Assembly: GCA_031419455.1 (NCBI GenBank)
Contig: JANOKS010000100.1
Span: 1-64,000 of the forward strand
Reading direction: 5' to 3'
Origin: UBA7672 sp031419455
GTDB taxonomy: Bacteria > Pseudomonadota > Alphaproteobacteria > Caulobacterales > Hyphomonadaceae
DNA length: 64,000 nucleotides
The notes below the pieces were generated by a model that did not search any database, was not told the origin of the DNA, and saw nothing but the letters and a program-made list of their open reading frames with translations. Within the stretch, counting starts at the first letter, position 1. Each line of letters opens with the position of its first letter. The position numbers and the translations under genes were made by a program. Shown one piece after another: positions 8,237 to 16,891 of this stretch.

Positions 8237-8983
8237 TCAGATGCGCGACCAGCTGTGCTCGGCGTCGGGCTTGATGCGGTAGATGCAGGCGAGGTTTTCC
8301 GGCGTCAGGACGTCGGCGGGTTTGCCTTCGGCGGCGATGGCGCCTTCGTGCATCAGGACGAGGCGGTCCATGAAGCGTGTGGCGAGGGCGAGGTCGTGGA
8401 TGACGGCGAGGACGGCGGCGCCGGCGTGGGCGCGGTCGCGGAGGATCTCCATGACGTGGAGCTGGTGGTAGGGGTCCAGGGCGGCGATGGGTTCGTCGGC
8501 GAGCAGGATCGGCGCTTCGACGGCGAGGGCGCGGGCCAGAAGAATGCGGGTGCGCTCGCCGCCGGAGAGGACCGTCACGGGGCGGTCGATGAAGGCGTGG
8601 CCGTCGACGGCGTCGAGGGCGCGGGCGACGGCGGCGCGGTCATCTGGCGTGGGGGCGCCAAAACGCGCGCGGTGGGGGTAGCGGCCGAGCATCACGATGT
8701 CGCGCGCGGGCAGGCGCCATTCGACGCGGCGATCCTGCGGCAGGAAGGCGACAGTGCGTGCGCGCTCCGCTGCCGGCATGGCAAGGAAATCCTGGCCATC
8801 GAGCAGAATGTCGCCGGAGGCTTTGGGGCGAAGGCCGAGCATCGCTTTCAGCAGCGTGGATTTCCCGGCGCCGTTGGGGCCGATGAGGCCGACGAGTTCG
8901 CCGGAGGCAACGCTGAGGCTTGCGGCGTTGACGATGGCGCGGCCGGCGGCGAGGGCGGTGAAATTGCGCGCTTCGAGCTTCAT
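8237..8983 (-). CDS. btuD: Vitamin B12 ABC transporter, ATP-binding protein
   Basis: A 248-aa ABC ATPase of the FecE/BtuD class that energises import through the adjacent permease from the cytoplasmic side. Walker A is GPNGAGKST (about 35-43), the signature is LSGGERTR, Walker B is ILLADEPIAALD, and the H-loop lies in AVIHDLAL. Its ATG overlaps the permease stop by four bases (ATGA). The family alone would allow heme or siderophore substrates; B12 is inferred from the cobalamin riboswitch and btuB at the head of the operon. Confidence 0.85.
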   Translation of the reverse strand: MKLEARNFTALAAGRAIVNAASLSVASGELVGLIGPNGAGKSTLLKAMLGLRPKASGDILLDGQDFLAMPAAERARTVAFLPQDRRVEWRLPARDIVMLGRYPHRARFGAPTPDDRAAVARALDAVDGHAFIDRPVTVLSGGERTRILLARALAVEAPILLADEPIAALDPYHQLHVMEILRDRAHAGAAVLAVIHDLALATRFMDRLVLMHEGAIAAEGKPADVLTPENLACIYRIKPDAEHSWSRI

Positions 8984-9978
8984 GACTCGATCTCCGTCCG
9001 TGCACGGAAGATCAGCCAGAGGAAGAAGGGCGCGCCGACGAGGGCGGTGACGACGCCGAGCTTGAGCTCCATGCCGGTAGGCAGGGCGCGCACGAGTATG
9101 TCGGCGGCGAGAAGGAGGGCTGCGCCGCCCAGGGCAGACGCGAGGAGGAGGCGGCTGGGGCTGTGGCCGACGAGGGGGCGGAGCAGGTGCGGAACAACAA
9201 GTCCGATGAAGCCGATGCCGCCGCTGACCGATGTGGCGGCGCCGACGCTGATCGCCGTGCCGCCGATGACCATGTTGCGGGTGGTGACGAGGTTCACGCC
9301 GAGGCTGGCGGCGGATTCCTCGCCGAGGCTGAGTGCGTCGAGGGCGCGGGCCGACAGGGCGAGGATGAGCCAGCCGATGAGGATGAGCGGGGCGGCGAAG
9401 GCGAGGTGGTCCATCGAGCGGTCGGTGACCGAGCCCATCAGCCAGAACATGATCTCGGCGGCGGCGTAGGGGTTGGGCGAGAGATTCAGCGCGAGCGACA
9501 TCAGCGCGGCGCAGAGGCTGGAGACAGCGACGCCGGCGAGGACGAGGGAGAGCACGCCGCCTTTTCCGGCGAGGCCCTGCAGCAGCAGCGCGCAGAGCAG
9601 CGCGCCGGCGATGCCCATCATCGGCAGAGCGAGCGGGAAGGCCATCGAGATGCCGGTGTAGAGCGCGAGGACGGCGCCGAGGCTGGCGGCCGAGGTGACG
9701 CCGACGACGCCAGGATCGGCGAGCGGGTTGCGGAGATAGCCTTGCAGGGACGCGCCAGCGAGACCGAGGGTTGCGCCGATCATCAAAGCGAGCAGCGTGC
9801 GCGGCAGGCGGACTTCCATCATGATCATGGTCGCGGTGTCGGCATCGCCGTGGGCGATCATGGCGAGGAGTTCGCCGAGGCCGCCGCTGGCGCCGATCAG
9901 CATGGAGAGCGCGGCGAGCGCGAGCGACAGGAGGGCGAGGCCGGCGATCAGCAGCGGATAGGGGATGGGCGGCTTCAT
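8980..9978 (-). CDS. btuC: Vitamin B12 ABC transporter, permease (FecCD family)
   Basis: The 332-aa polytopic inner-membrane protein starts MKPPIPYPLLIAGLALLSLA. I placed the start at 9978 because the ATG overlaps the stop of the upstream binding-protein gene (ATGA) and leads directly into a transmembrane helix; the frame is open further upstream but reads antisense-like, His/Arg-rich residues. Family marks include VRLPRTLLALMIGATLGLAG, GYLRNPLADPGVVGV and GFIGLVVPHLLRPLVG. It forms the channel with BtuD as a dimer pair. Confidence 0.87.
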   Translation of the reverse strand: MKPPIPYPLLIAGLALLSLALAALSMLIGASGGLGELLAMIAHGDADTATMIMMEVRLPRTLLALMIGATLGLAGASLQGYLRNPLADPGVVGVTSAASLGAVLALYTGISMAFPLALPMMGIAGALLCALLLQGLAGKGGVLSLVLAGVAVSSLCAALMSLALNLSPNPYAAAEIMFWLMGSVTDRSMDHLAFAAPLILIGWLILALSARALDALSLGEESAASLGVNLVTTRNMVIGGTAISVGAATSVSGGIGFIGLVVPHLLRPLVGHSPSRLLLASALGGAALLLAADILVRALPTGMELKLGVVTALVGAPFFLWLIFRARTEIES

Positions 9979-10823
9979 CGTGCGCGGCCCGTTTTTTCGC
10001 GGGCGTCGACCAGGATTTCGATGGCGCCGAGCAGGCTGGGCGCGCCGCAGGTGGTGTAGCGCTCCGGGATTTCGACTTGCGGCGTGCGGGCGGTCATGGC
10101 GCGGAGGGCCGGGTGGCCGAGCGCCATGGTGGAGAGCGAGGGCGGGCTGGTCCACGGCGTGGCGGTGGACATCAGCGCGGGGCGGATGGTGAGGATCTGC
10201 TCGAGCGCCACGGTGCGATAGCCGCTGAAGCCCAGCGCCTGGCCGAGCGTGCGGTAGCCGGCGGCATTGACGACCTCGGCGTACAGCGTGTTGTCGCCGG
10301 TGATGTAGTTGTTGACGCCGATGTCGGCGAAGATCGGGCGCGTGGCGTCAGGGATGCGCGACTGGAGTTGGGCGAGGCGCGCGTCGAAGTCGGCGATGAT
10401 CTGTTCGGCCTTTGCCTGGTCGCCGGTGGCTGCGGCGAGCTTGCGGATGTTGGCGCGCATGTCCTCGAACGCGTTCTCGGGCTCGAAGATGAGCACGGTG
10501 TAGCCGAGGCGGCGGAGGAGCGCCGTTGCGGTCGAGGTGGTGAAGCTGCCGGCGAGGATGAGGTCGGGCTTGAGGGCGATGACTTCCTCGGCGAGGCCGT
10601 GATTGACGTTCAGTCTGGAAGCAATGGCGTCGAGGCCGAGGGGGGCGTTGATCGGCTGTTGCGAGAGATGGGTGATTGCGGCGATGCGGGAAGGATCGAC
10701 GATGCGCATGAGCAACTCGTCGGTGCAGAGGTTCATCGAGACGATGCGCTGCGGTTGGGCGTGGGCGGGGAGTGCGACGAGTGTGAGAACCGCGAAGAAG
10801 AGAGCCCGGAGGCGCCGCCACAT
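9975..10823 (-). CDS. btuF: Periplasmic B12-binding protein of the ABC transporter
   Basis: A 282-aa class III substrate-binding protein. The start at 10823 gives a clean signal peptide (MWRRLRALFFAVLTLVALPA, cleavage after AHA), followed by the typical QRIVSMNLCTDELLM and the KPDLILAG segment. The frame is open to 11102, but the added residues come from repeat DNA (10826-10945). It delivers ligand from the periplasm to BtuCD. The Cys in NLCTDE is common in this subfamily. Assignment to B12 rather than siderophore rests on the riboswitch-led operon. Confidence 0.82.
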   Translation of the reverse strand: MWRRLRALFFAVLTLVALPAHAQPQRIVSMNLCTDELLMRIVDPSRIAAITHLSQQPINAPLGLDAIASRLNVNHGLAEEVIALKPDLILAGSFTTSTATALLRRLGYTVLIFEPENAFEDMRANIRKLAAATGDQAKAEQIIADFDARLAQLQSRIPDATRPIFADIGVNNYITGDNTLYAEVVNAAGYRTLGQALGFSGYRTVALEQILTIRPALMSTATPWTSPPSLSTMALGHPALRAMTARTPQVEIPERYTTCGAPSLLGAIEILVDAREKTGRAR

Positions 10824-10825
10824 CC

Positions 10826-10945
10826 GCTCATCCCGACGAACGTCGGGATCCAGGAACGGTTGTGGTTTGCGCGCGGGCTTGAGGCGCAAAGTCGGAGCAA
10901 GCTTCAGCGTCGGCCCTGGGTCCCGACGTTCGTCGGGACGAACGG
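10826..10945. repeat. REP/BIME-type repeat between btuB and btuF
   Basis: Two hairpin units face each other: TCCCGACGAACGTCGGGA at 10831-10848 and TCCCGACGTTCGTCGGGA at 10921-10938. Each is a perfect 8-bp inverted repeat, and the loops (AA, TT) show the units are inverted copies. The outer flank reads AACGGGGATGGG. A second copy of the same bipartite element is at 13100-13235. Confidence 0.8.
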
Positions 10946-11098
10946 GGATGGGGTGGAGTTGTGCAAACAGGGACCGGACGCTGCGGACGGATTGGTGGCG
11001 GACGACTCGCGTCGCGAAACGTTGAGCCGCTCCCCACCACCCGACCTCCTCCCCACGAGGGGGAGGAGGTGCGCGTTGCAGGATCGCGCTCCAGAAGG

Positions 11099-13096
11099 TC
11101 ACTTGGCTGCCTCGTCGCGGAAGCGGAGGCCTACGTAGAAAGCCTGCGGGGCGGCGTTGTAGCCGATGACTTCCTGGTAGGACTCGTCGGTGAGGTTTTC
11201 GATGCGGGAGTAGAGTTCGAAGTCTTCGTTGACCTGCCAGGACGCGCCGAGGCGGATCAGGGTGTAGGGGTCGAGTTCGGTGCGCAGGAAAGTCGCGAAG
11301 TCGGTGTCGATGTTCTCGCCGACGTGGGTGACGCCGAGGTTGATCTGGAAGGGGCTGCCGGAGATTTCCCAGCTGGCGTCGAGCGAGGCTTGCTCCTTCG
11401 GGCGGCGGATTTCGACGCCGGCGGGTTCGGTGGCGTCGAGCTGGCTGTAGGCGCCGTAGAGCGACAGGCCTTCCATCGGCGTGGCGGAGACGGAGAGTTC
11501 CCAGCCTGAACGATCGCTGTTGCTTGTGCGGTTCTGTGGCGTCGTGTCGAAGCTCGGCAGGAAGGCGGTGAAAATCTCGTTCTCCAGCTCGGCCTCAAAG
11601 TAGGTGAGATCGAGGATGAGGGCGTCTTCGAAGAAGGATTGTTCGACGCCGATGTCCCAGCCGACGGATTCTTCTGGCACAAGGTCTGCGTTGCCGATGA
11701 AGGTGGCGGGGATGAAGCCGAACTGCTCGATGAAGGTCGGCGCGGTGACGCCTGTGCCATAAGATGTGTGAAGGCGCGTGGCCGTGCCGGGGATCTGCCA
11801 GGCGGCGGAGAGGCTCCAGGTGTCGGCGTCCTGGAAGTCGTCGTTCTCGTCATGGCGGATGGTTGCGGAGAGATAGAGCTGCTGCGCGATCTCGTTGCGG
11901 TATTGCAGGCCGACCGCCTGCTGCGTGCGGGATTCGTCGCGGCTGATGAGCGGGTCCTTGTAGGTCTCCTCCTCGTGCTCGGCGAAGCCGGTGACGAAGT
12001 GGGCGAGGGTGTCGTCGCCGAAGCGCACGGTGGAGACGGCACCGAGGCGGAAGCGGCTGGAATCGGTGGCGCTTTCGAGGAGCGGCAGGGCTGCCAGTTC
12101 GGCGAGCGTGGGCGCCGGCGGGCCAAAGAGGAAAGGAAAGTCGGTGATCAGGCTGCTGCGGCTTTCATCGACGTGGGATGCAGAGAGGGTTGTTTCCCAC
12201 GCGCCGTCCCACGGATCGATCACGGCGGAGGCGCCGAAGGTGAGCTGTTCGTGGCTGGTTTCGCTGGCGTCATCATAGGTGCGACCGGGGATGGGGAAGC
12301 CGAAGGCCTGGCCGTCCGCTTCGGACTCCTTCGTGACATAACGCGCGATGCCGGCGACGCGGATCATGTCGTTGATGCGCAGGCCGCCGCGAGCGTTCAG
12401 CGCGGTGATCGTGTTGCCTTCCTTGTCGCCCGGTTGACCGCCGACGCCCACGGCAGGAGCGCCATTTGCCGTCTGGTCCGGCGAGATGTCGTAGCCTTCG
12501 GAGGTGAGGTGGTTCACCGAGACGGCGGCGTAGTCCTCGCCATTGCCGATGCCGGCGCTGGCTTCGATCTCGAACGTCTCGAATGAGCCGGCCTCGATGG
12601 AGGCTGCCGCGTAGCCCTTGTCGATGTTGGTGCGCGAGACGAGGTTCACGACGCCGGCGAGAGCATTGGAGCCGTAGAGGCCGCTTTGCGGGCCGCGCAG
12701 GATTTCGATGCGTGCGATGTCGCCGGTGAGCAGCGTCGAGAAATCCGTCTCGCCCTGGTCGGGGCTGGAGATGTCGATGCCGTCGATCAGGACGAGCGTG
12801 TGGTTCGCTTCGGCGCCGCGGATGCGGACCTGGGTGAGGGCGCCGGGCGCGCCAGGCTGGCTGACGGCGACGCTGGGGACCTGCCGCAGCACGTCGGGCA
12901 CATAGGTGTAGCCCTGGTCCTCGATCAGGTCGCCCGAGATGACGGTGATGGTCTGGCCGAGTTTTTCGGCGGCGAGCGGCGAGAGCGTGCCGGTGACGAC
13001 GATGGTGTCGTCGTTCGGGCTGGTCTGCGCGAGGGCTGGCGCGCCGATCAGCGCTAGCGTGAACAACGGGATGAAGGAGAGAGAGCTGTGGCCCAT
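11099..13096 (-). CDS. btuB: TonB-dependent vitamin B12 outer-membrane receptor
   Basis: A 665-aa TonB-dependent receptor that moves cobalamin across the outer membrane. From the ATG at 13096 there is a signal peptide (hydrophobic FIPLFTLALIGAPALA, ending at AQ), then a TonB-box-like DDTIVVTG, and a plug domain (DVLRQVPSVAVSQPG, VRIRGAEANHTLVLIDGIDI, EILRGPQSGLYGSNALAGVV). A 22-strand-type barrel follows, ending in the C-terminal signature FYVGLRFRDEAAK. The start codon lies inside a repeat unit; an in-frame GTG at 13306 with a good GGAG ribosome binding site also leads into a hydrophobic segment and reads through the repeat, so the true N-terminus is uncertain. Expression is expected to be repressed by cobalamin via the riboswitch at 13440-13612. 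Confidence 0.88.
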   Translation of the reverse strand: MGHSSLSFIPLFTLALIGAPALAQTSPNDDTIVVTGTLSPLAAEKLGQTITVISGDLIEDQGYTYVPDVLRQVPSVAVSQPGAPGALTQVRIRGAEANHTLVLIDGIDISSPDQGETDFSTLLTGDIARIEILRGPQSGLYGSNALAGVVNLVSRTNIDKGYAAASIEAGSFETFEIEASAGIGNGEDYAAVSVNHLTSEGYDISPDQTANGAPAVGVGGQPGDKEGNTITALNARGGLRINDMIRVAGIARYVTKESEADGQAFGFPIPGRTYDDASETSHEQLTFGASAVIDPWDGAWETTLSASHVDESRSSLITDFPFLFGPPAPTLAELAALPLLESATDSSRFRLGAVSTVRFGDDTLAHFVTGFAEHEEETYKDPLISRDESRTQQAVGLQYRNEIAQQLYLSATIRHDENDDFQDADTWSLSAAWQIPGTATRLHTSYGTGVTAPTFIEQFGFIPATFIGNADLVPEESVGWDIGVEQSFFEDALILDLTYFEAELENEIFTAFLPSFDTTPQNRTSNSDRSGWELSVSATPMEGLSLYGAYSQLDATEPAGVEIRRPKEQASLDASWEISGSPFQINLGVTHVGENIDTDFATFLRTELDPYTLIRLGASWQVNEDFELYSRIENLTDESYQEVIGYNAAPQAFYVGLRFRDEAAK

Positions 13097-13099
13097 CCC

Positions 13100-13235
13100 C
13101 GCTCGTCCCGACGAACGTCGGGGCCCAGGGCTGACATTGCGACTTGTTGTGGGTTCAGGCCTGGCAGGCGGCAGAAATTCCGTACGCGTGACGAGACTGT
13201 TCCTGGGTCCCGACGTTCGTCGGGACGAGCGGGGA
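13100..13235. repeat. REP/BIME-type repeat in the btuB leader
   Basis: The same bipartite element as at 10826-10945. TCCCGACGAACGTCGGGG lies at 13106-13123 and TCCCGACGTTCGTCGGGA at 13208-13225, again as inverted copies. Its flank GAGCGGGGATGGG contains the ATG taken here as the btuB start. Confidence 0.8.
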
Positions 13236-13439
13236 GAGAGTTCGGCTTCAAGAGAGAGTGCGCTGGCTGCGATAGCGATGAGGGAAGCGTTCAGGTACAG
13301 GTTCACGTTGACGTCTCCAATGTTGGAGACCGTCCACACGCGCGGCGCCGTCGCCGCACGGATGCACGGTCCAAGGACGTCGCCAGGCGGAATGACTTCC
13401 GTTCGTTCGGCCCATCCCCGGACCGCTCGAAAGCGACTG

Positions 13440-13612
13440 CGGCAGGCAGGTCTCCTGACTTGCGGGTCAACACCGGTTCGCATCGCCTTCCCGGATCGGC
13501 TCAGAAGAGCGTCCCCAGTGGCCGTTGATGCGCGGCTCGCCGCTCACAGTTGCGGGGGCAGTCCGGGCTTGGTCGTCCCGGTTCCCTTTTGAGCCCCTCT
13601 CGGGGCACCTGT
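13440..13612 (-). promoter_or_regulatory. Cobalamin (AdoCbl) riboswitch upstream of btuB
   Basis: Read on the minus strand the stretch has the conserved blocks of the cobalamin aptamer in order: GGTGCCCC, AAAAGGGAACC, the B12-box-like CTGCCCCCGCAACTGTGAGC, CCACTGG, GGGAAGGCG and the closing arm AGTCAGGAGACCTGCC. It lies about 340 bases before the btuB start and is oriented to control the whole btuBFCD operon; cobalamin binding would shut expression off. The expression platform is not obvious because REP-type repeats occupy the downstream leader. Confidence 0.93.
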
Positions 13613-13698
13613 CGCAAGCGGAGCAATAGCCGAGTGGCAGGCGGGAGCAAGTGCCATCGGGACACAGGTGGTTTGTTCAGAGGTCCGCTCATGTCGCA

Positions 13699-13848
13699 GG
13701 CAGCCCCCTCCGTCTCGCCGCGAAGACGCGACGATCCACCTCCCCCGTCTGCTTCGCAGTCGAGGGAGGACTTCTTCTCGCGGCTTGGGGGAGTTCTCCC
13801 TCGGCGAAGCCGGGGGAGGTGGCCGCTAAGCGGACGGAAGGGGCTGCC
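13699..13848. repeat. 150-bp palindromic element with terminal inverted repeats
   Basis: The element begins GGCAGCCCCCTCCGTC and ends with the near-complement GACGGAAGGGGCTGCC at 13833-13848. Internal arms pair again (GAGGGAGGA with TTCTCCCTC). It is MITE-like, has no ORF and lies between the riboswitch and the acyltransferase gene. Its left half is repeated at 18531-18609 inside the sigma-factor gene. Confidence 0.75.
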
Positions 13849-13892
13849 AGCAATGCGACCAGATGGCCCGGCGTGTGCACGTTGTTCGCGTG

Positions 13893-15020
13893 ATGAGCGA
13901 TTCACCAGCCAGCACGCACGATGCAGGCGCGCCCTCGCGTGGGGCGGAGCGTTTCCTGCTGCTTGATGGGCTGCGGGGGATCGCGGCGTTTGCGGTGATC
14001 CTGGATCATGCGCCCGGCGGATCGCTGGGGGAGCTGATCCCCGGGCGGTATCTCGCCGTCGATTTCTTTTTTGTACTGAGCGGTTTCGTACTGGCGCATG
14101 CGTATGGGCGCGGGCTGGACGCGGGTGGATCCGCGTTCGCGTTCATGAAGGCGCGGGTGATCCGGCTTTATCCGATGTACCTGCTGGGGCTGGCGATTGC
14201 GCTGTCGCTGGCTGTGCTGGGCGCGGTGCGCGGATGGGTCGGGCCGGGTTGGGGCGATGTTCTGACGGTGGCGGCGTTCGGGTTGGTGTTCCTGCCGGCG
14301 CCGCAGACGGCGACGTTCGGCAATGGCGAGCTTTATCCGGCCAATGCGCCGGCGTGGTCGCTGTTCTTCGAGCTGGTTGCGAACGTGGTTTATGCGCTGA
14401 TTGCGCGGATGCTGTCGTGGCGGGTGCTTTTGGCGATCCTCGGTGTGGGCGCCCTGGCGGTGGTGTTTACCATGGCGCGGCATGGCGAGGTGCGCGGGCC
14501 GGGCTGGATGTGGGCGCATCTCGATGCGGGGCTGGCGCGCGTGATGTTCGACTTCTTCGCGGGTGTGGCGATCTATCGCCTGAGAGAGACTGTGAAGCTG
14601 CCAGCCTTGCCGTGGTGGGCGGCGATTGCGGTGTTCGTGGCTGTGATTGCAGCGGCGCCTCAGGGTCCGTGGCGCGTGATTTACGACATTGCGGCGGCGC
14701 TGGTGCTGATGCCGGCGCTGGTCGCGCTGGCGAGCGAGAGCGTGGTGCGGGGCGCGGTTGCGAAGGCGTGCGCCGTATCCGGACTTCTGTCCTACGGCGT
14801 CTACGTCCTGCACGTTCCGCTACTGGGCGTGATCGGCACGGCGGCTGCGGTGACGGGCGTGCAGTTGGGCGAGGGGCCGGTGCTCGCGCTTGCTGTCGCT
14901 GTGGCGGCGGCGATTGCGGCGTGGCTGGCCAACAGCCTCTATGACAGGCCGGTGCGGCGTTGGCTCTCGGCGCGAGCCACAAGCGCCAAGCCGCTCGCAG
15001 CTGTGCAGGAACGCGGTTAA
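13893..15020 (+). CDS. Acyltransferase family 3 (OafA/YrhL-like) membrane protein
   Basis: A 375-aa polytopic membrane enzyme that O-acylates surface polysaccharide or lipid headgroups. The N-terminal signature is FLLLDGLRGIAAFAVILDHA, with the usual catalytic-type His, followed by YLAVDFFFVLSGFVLAHAYG and about ten hydrophobic helices. A late YGVYVLHVP segment and the C-terminal YDRPVRRWLS are family-typical. I chose the ATG at 13893 (MSDSPAST); an in-frame ATG at 13863 also exists. It heads a run of four plus-strand polysaccharide genes. Confidence 0.82.
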   Translation: MSDSPASTHDAGAPSRGAERFLLLDGLRGIAAFAVILDHAPGGSLGELIPGRYLAVDFFFVLSGFVLAHAYGRGLDAGGSAFAFMKARVIRLYPMYLLGLAIALSLAVLGAVRGWVGPGWGDVLTVAAFGLVFLPAPQTATFGNGELYPANAPAWSLFFELVANVVYALIARMLSWRVLLAILGVGALAVVFTMARHGEVRGPGWMWAHLDAGLARVMFDFFAGVAIYRLRETVKLPALPWWAAIAVFVAVIAAAPQGPWRVIYDIAAALVLMPALVALASESVVRGAVAKACAVSGLLSYGVYVLHVPLLGVIGTAAAVTGVQLGEGPVLALAVAVAAAIAAWLANSLYDRPVRRWLSARATSAKPLAAVQERG

Positions 15021-15124
15021 CGGCGCAGCGGCGCAATGGCATGGCGCTTGCTCGCGTCGAGGTAAACGGGTTCCGGTCCGCACCCGTCCCGGCGGATCAG
15101 GCCGGCGGATCAGGTAAGCGCGTC

Positions 15125-15925
15125 GTGAAAAAAGCTCTGAGCAGCGTCGCCCACGCGGTCGGTATCGACCGCAAGCGGTTCGCATCCGCGCGGATGTGCT
15201 GCGAGCGGCATGTGCTGGCGCGAGTCGGGCGCGCGCGCCGTCGCTATATCGGACGCATCCTCTGTTATCACACGGTCGGCCAGGAAGAGTGGGGGACGAA
15301 CGACGTCACGCCCGCCCAGCTGCGCCGCCATATCGAGCTGGCGCTGAATGCTGGCTATCGCTTCGTGCCGGCCTCAGAGATCGCGCGCACGGGTGGAGGG
15401 CCGAAGGATCTCGCCATCACGTTCGATGACGGCCTCAAGAGCGTCGCGACGAACGCTGCGCCGATCATGAAGGACTACAATCTTCCGTGGACGTTCTTTC
15501 CGGTCTCGGAGTGGACCGAGGGCAATGTCGCGTGGGCCAATCCGCTGGTGATGGGCTGGCGGGATGTTGAGGCGCTGCTGGCGGCGGGGGCCGAGATGGG
15601 CAGCCATTCGGCGACGCATCCGGACTTTGGCCAGATCGGCGAACAGCAGATGCTGGATGAGCTGGCCGGCTCGCGCGACATGTTTGAACGCAGGCTTGGC
15701 CATGCGCCGAATACGTTCGCGATCCCGCTGGGCCAGTCCGCGAACTGGAAGGCCGAGGCGATGAAGGCAGCGAACGACGCAGGCTACAATGTGATCTACG
15801 CGCAGGCGGAGGCGACGCGGCCCGCGGGCACGGTTGCGCGCACATTCGTGACGAAGTTCGACGGGGACCGGATCTTCAAGGCGCTGCTGAAAGGCAAGTT
15901 TGATCGCTGGGAGGAGTGGGTGTGA
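15125..15925 (+). CDS. Polysaccharide deacetylase (NodB homology)
   Basis: A 266-aa enzyme of carbohydrate esterase family 4 type, removing N- or O-acetyl groups from a glycan. NodB motif 1 is LAITFDDG with the metal-binding Asp pair, and motif 2 is the HxxxH in GSHSATHPDFG. A GTG at 15125 is taken as the start, after GGTAAG; the frame is open to 14960 and an ATG at 15041 is possible. No signal peptide is visible, so a cytoplasmic step in polysaccharide assembly is likely. The stop overlaps the next start (GTGA). Confidence 0.75.
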   Translation: MKKALSSVAHAVGIDRKRFASARMCCERHVLARVGRARRRYIGRILCYHTVGQEEWGTNDVTPAQLRRHIELALNAGYRFVPASEIARTGGGPKDLAITFDDGLKSVATNAAPIMKDYNLPWTFFPVSEWTEGNVAWANPLVMGWRDVEALLAAGAEMGSHSATHPDFGQIGEQQMLDELAGSRDMFERRLGHAPNTFAIPLGQSANWKAEAMKAANDAGYNVIYAQAEATRPAGTVARTFVTKFDGDRIFKALLKGKFDRWEEWV

Positions 15926-16890
15926 GCATCGCGCCAGCCACCACGCTTGTGTCGGTGATCGTGCCGACGCGCGACCGGCCTGCGCTGCTGCGCGAAGCGC
16001 TCGCGAGCATTCGCGCGATCGAGACAAAGACGCTGAAGTTCGAGATTCTTGTCGGCGACAACGGAATGGATCCTGCGAACAAGCTTGCGGCCCTGGACTT
16101 CGGCGCGATCTACATGACGGTTCCAAAGGCGGGCGCGGGCGCGGCTCGCAATGCCGGGCTGAAGATAGCCAAGGGCGAATTCATCGCCTTCCTCGACGAT
16201 GATGATGTGTGGTTGCCCGCGAACATTGCGAGCCAGCTCGAGATGTTGCGCGAGAAGCCGGAGCTGGAGGCGGTGTTCGGGCAGGTGATCTCCACCGACC
16301 AGTCGCTTGCGCCGCAGACTGATCCGTGGCCGGAAAATCCGGGGAGCGGGGACGCGCTCGTGAAGGCGATGCTGTCATCCTACTATCCGCAGCTCGGGGC
16401 GACGGTGGTGCGTGCAAGCGTTGCGCGCGAGGTCGGACTGTTCGACGAGACGCTGCTGGGCGATCAGGACTGGGATTGGCAGTTGCGCATCGCGCGGCGG
16501 CGCAAGGTGGGCTTCACGCCGACGCCTGGCGTGCTGTTCCGCCAGCGCGCGCCGGGCTCGTTCGACAAGCTGCGGATGCGGCGGTTGGGGTTCGCGCGGA
16601 AAGTGTTTCTGCGCCATGCGCTGCCGGAGTGGCGCGTCTTCGGCAATCCGGGGGCGCTGGCGGCGAGTTACTCGCAGACGCTGCGCCAGTACTTCGACTA
16701 CTTCGTGGACGCTGCGGTGAGCAGAGCCGGCCAGGGCGAGCGTGCGGAGGCGCGTCGCGCGCTGGCGGGGGCGTTCCGCGTGTTTCCGGCGCGCACGGTC
16801 TATCACGTGCTGATGCGGCGAAGGATGCGGATGGCGACGGTGCAGATGTTCCTGCCGCTCGGCGGGAAGTCGCGGGTGGGGGCGATCTGA
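15922..16890 (+). CDS. Glycosyltransferase family 2
   Basis: A 322-aa GT-A fold glycosyltransferase that adds a sugar from a nucleotide donor in the cytoplasm. It begins with the nucleotide-binding strand VSVIVPTRDRPALLREALAS and has the metal-binding motif FLDDDDVWLP, an acceptor-loop region LLGDQDWDWQLRIARRRKVG and a basic helical C-terminus. I chose GTG at 15922: it follows GGGAGGAG by five bases and overlaps the preceding stop. It sits between the deacetylase and a GT8 gene. Confidence 0.83.
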   Translation: MSIAPATTLVSVIVPTRDRPALLREALASIRAIETKTLKFEILVGDNGMDPANKLAALDFGAIYMTVPKAGAGAARNAGLKIAKGEFIAFLDDDDVWLPANIASQLEMLREKPELEAVFGQVISTDQSLAPQTDPWPENPGSGDALVKAMLSSYYPQLGATVVRASVAREVGLFDETLLGDQDWDWQLRIARRRKVGFTPTPGVLFRQRAPGSFDKLRMRRLGFARKVFLRHALPEWRVFGNPGALAASYSQTLRQYFDYFVDAAVSRAGQGERAEARRALAGAFRVFPARTVYHVLMRRRMRMATVQMFLPLGGKSRVGAI

Positions 16891-16891
16891 G

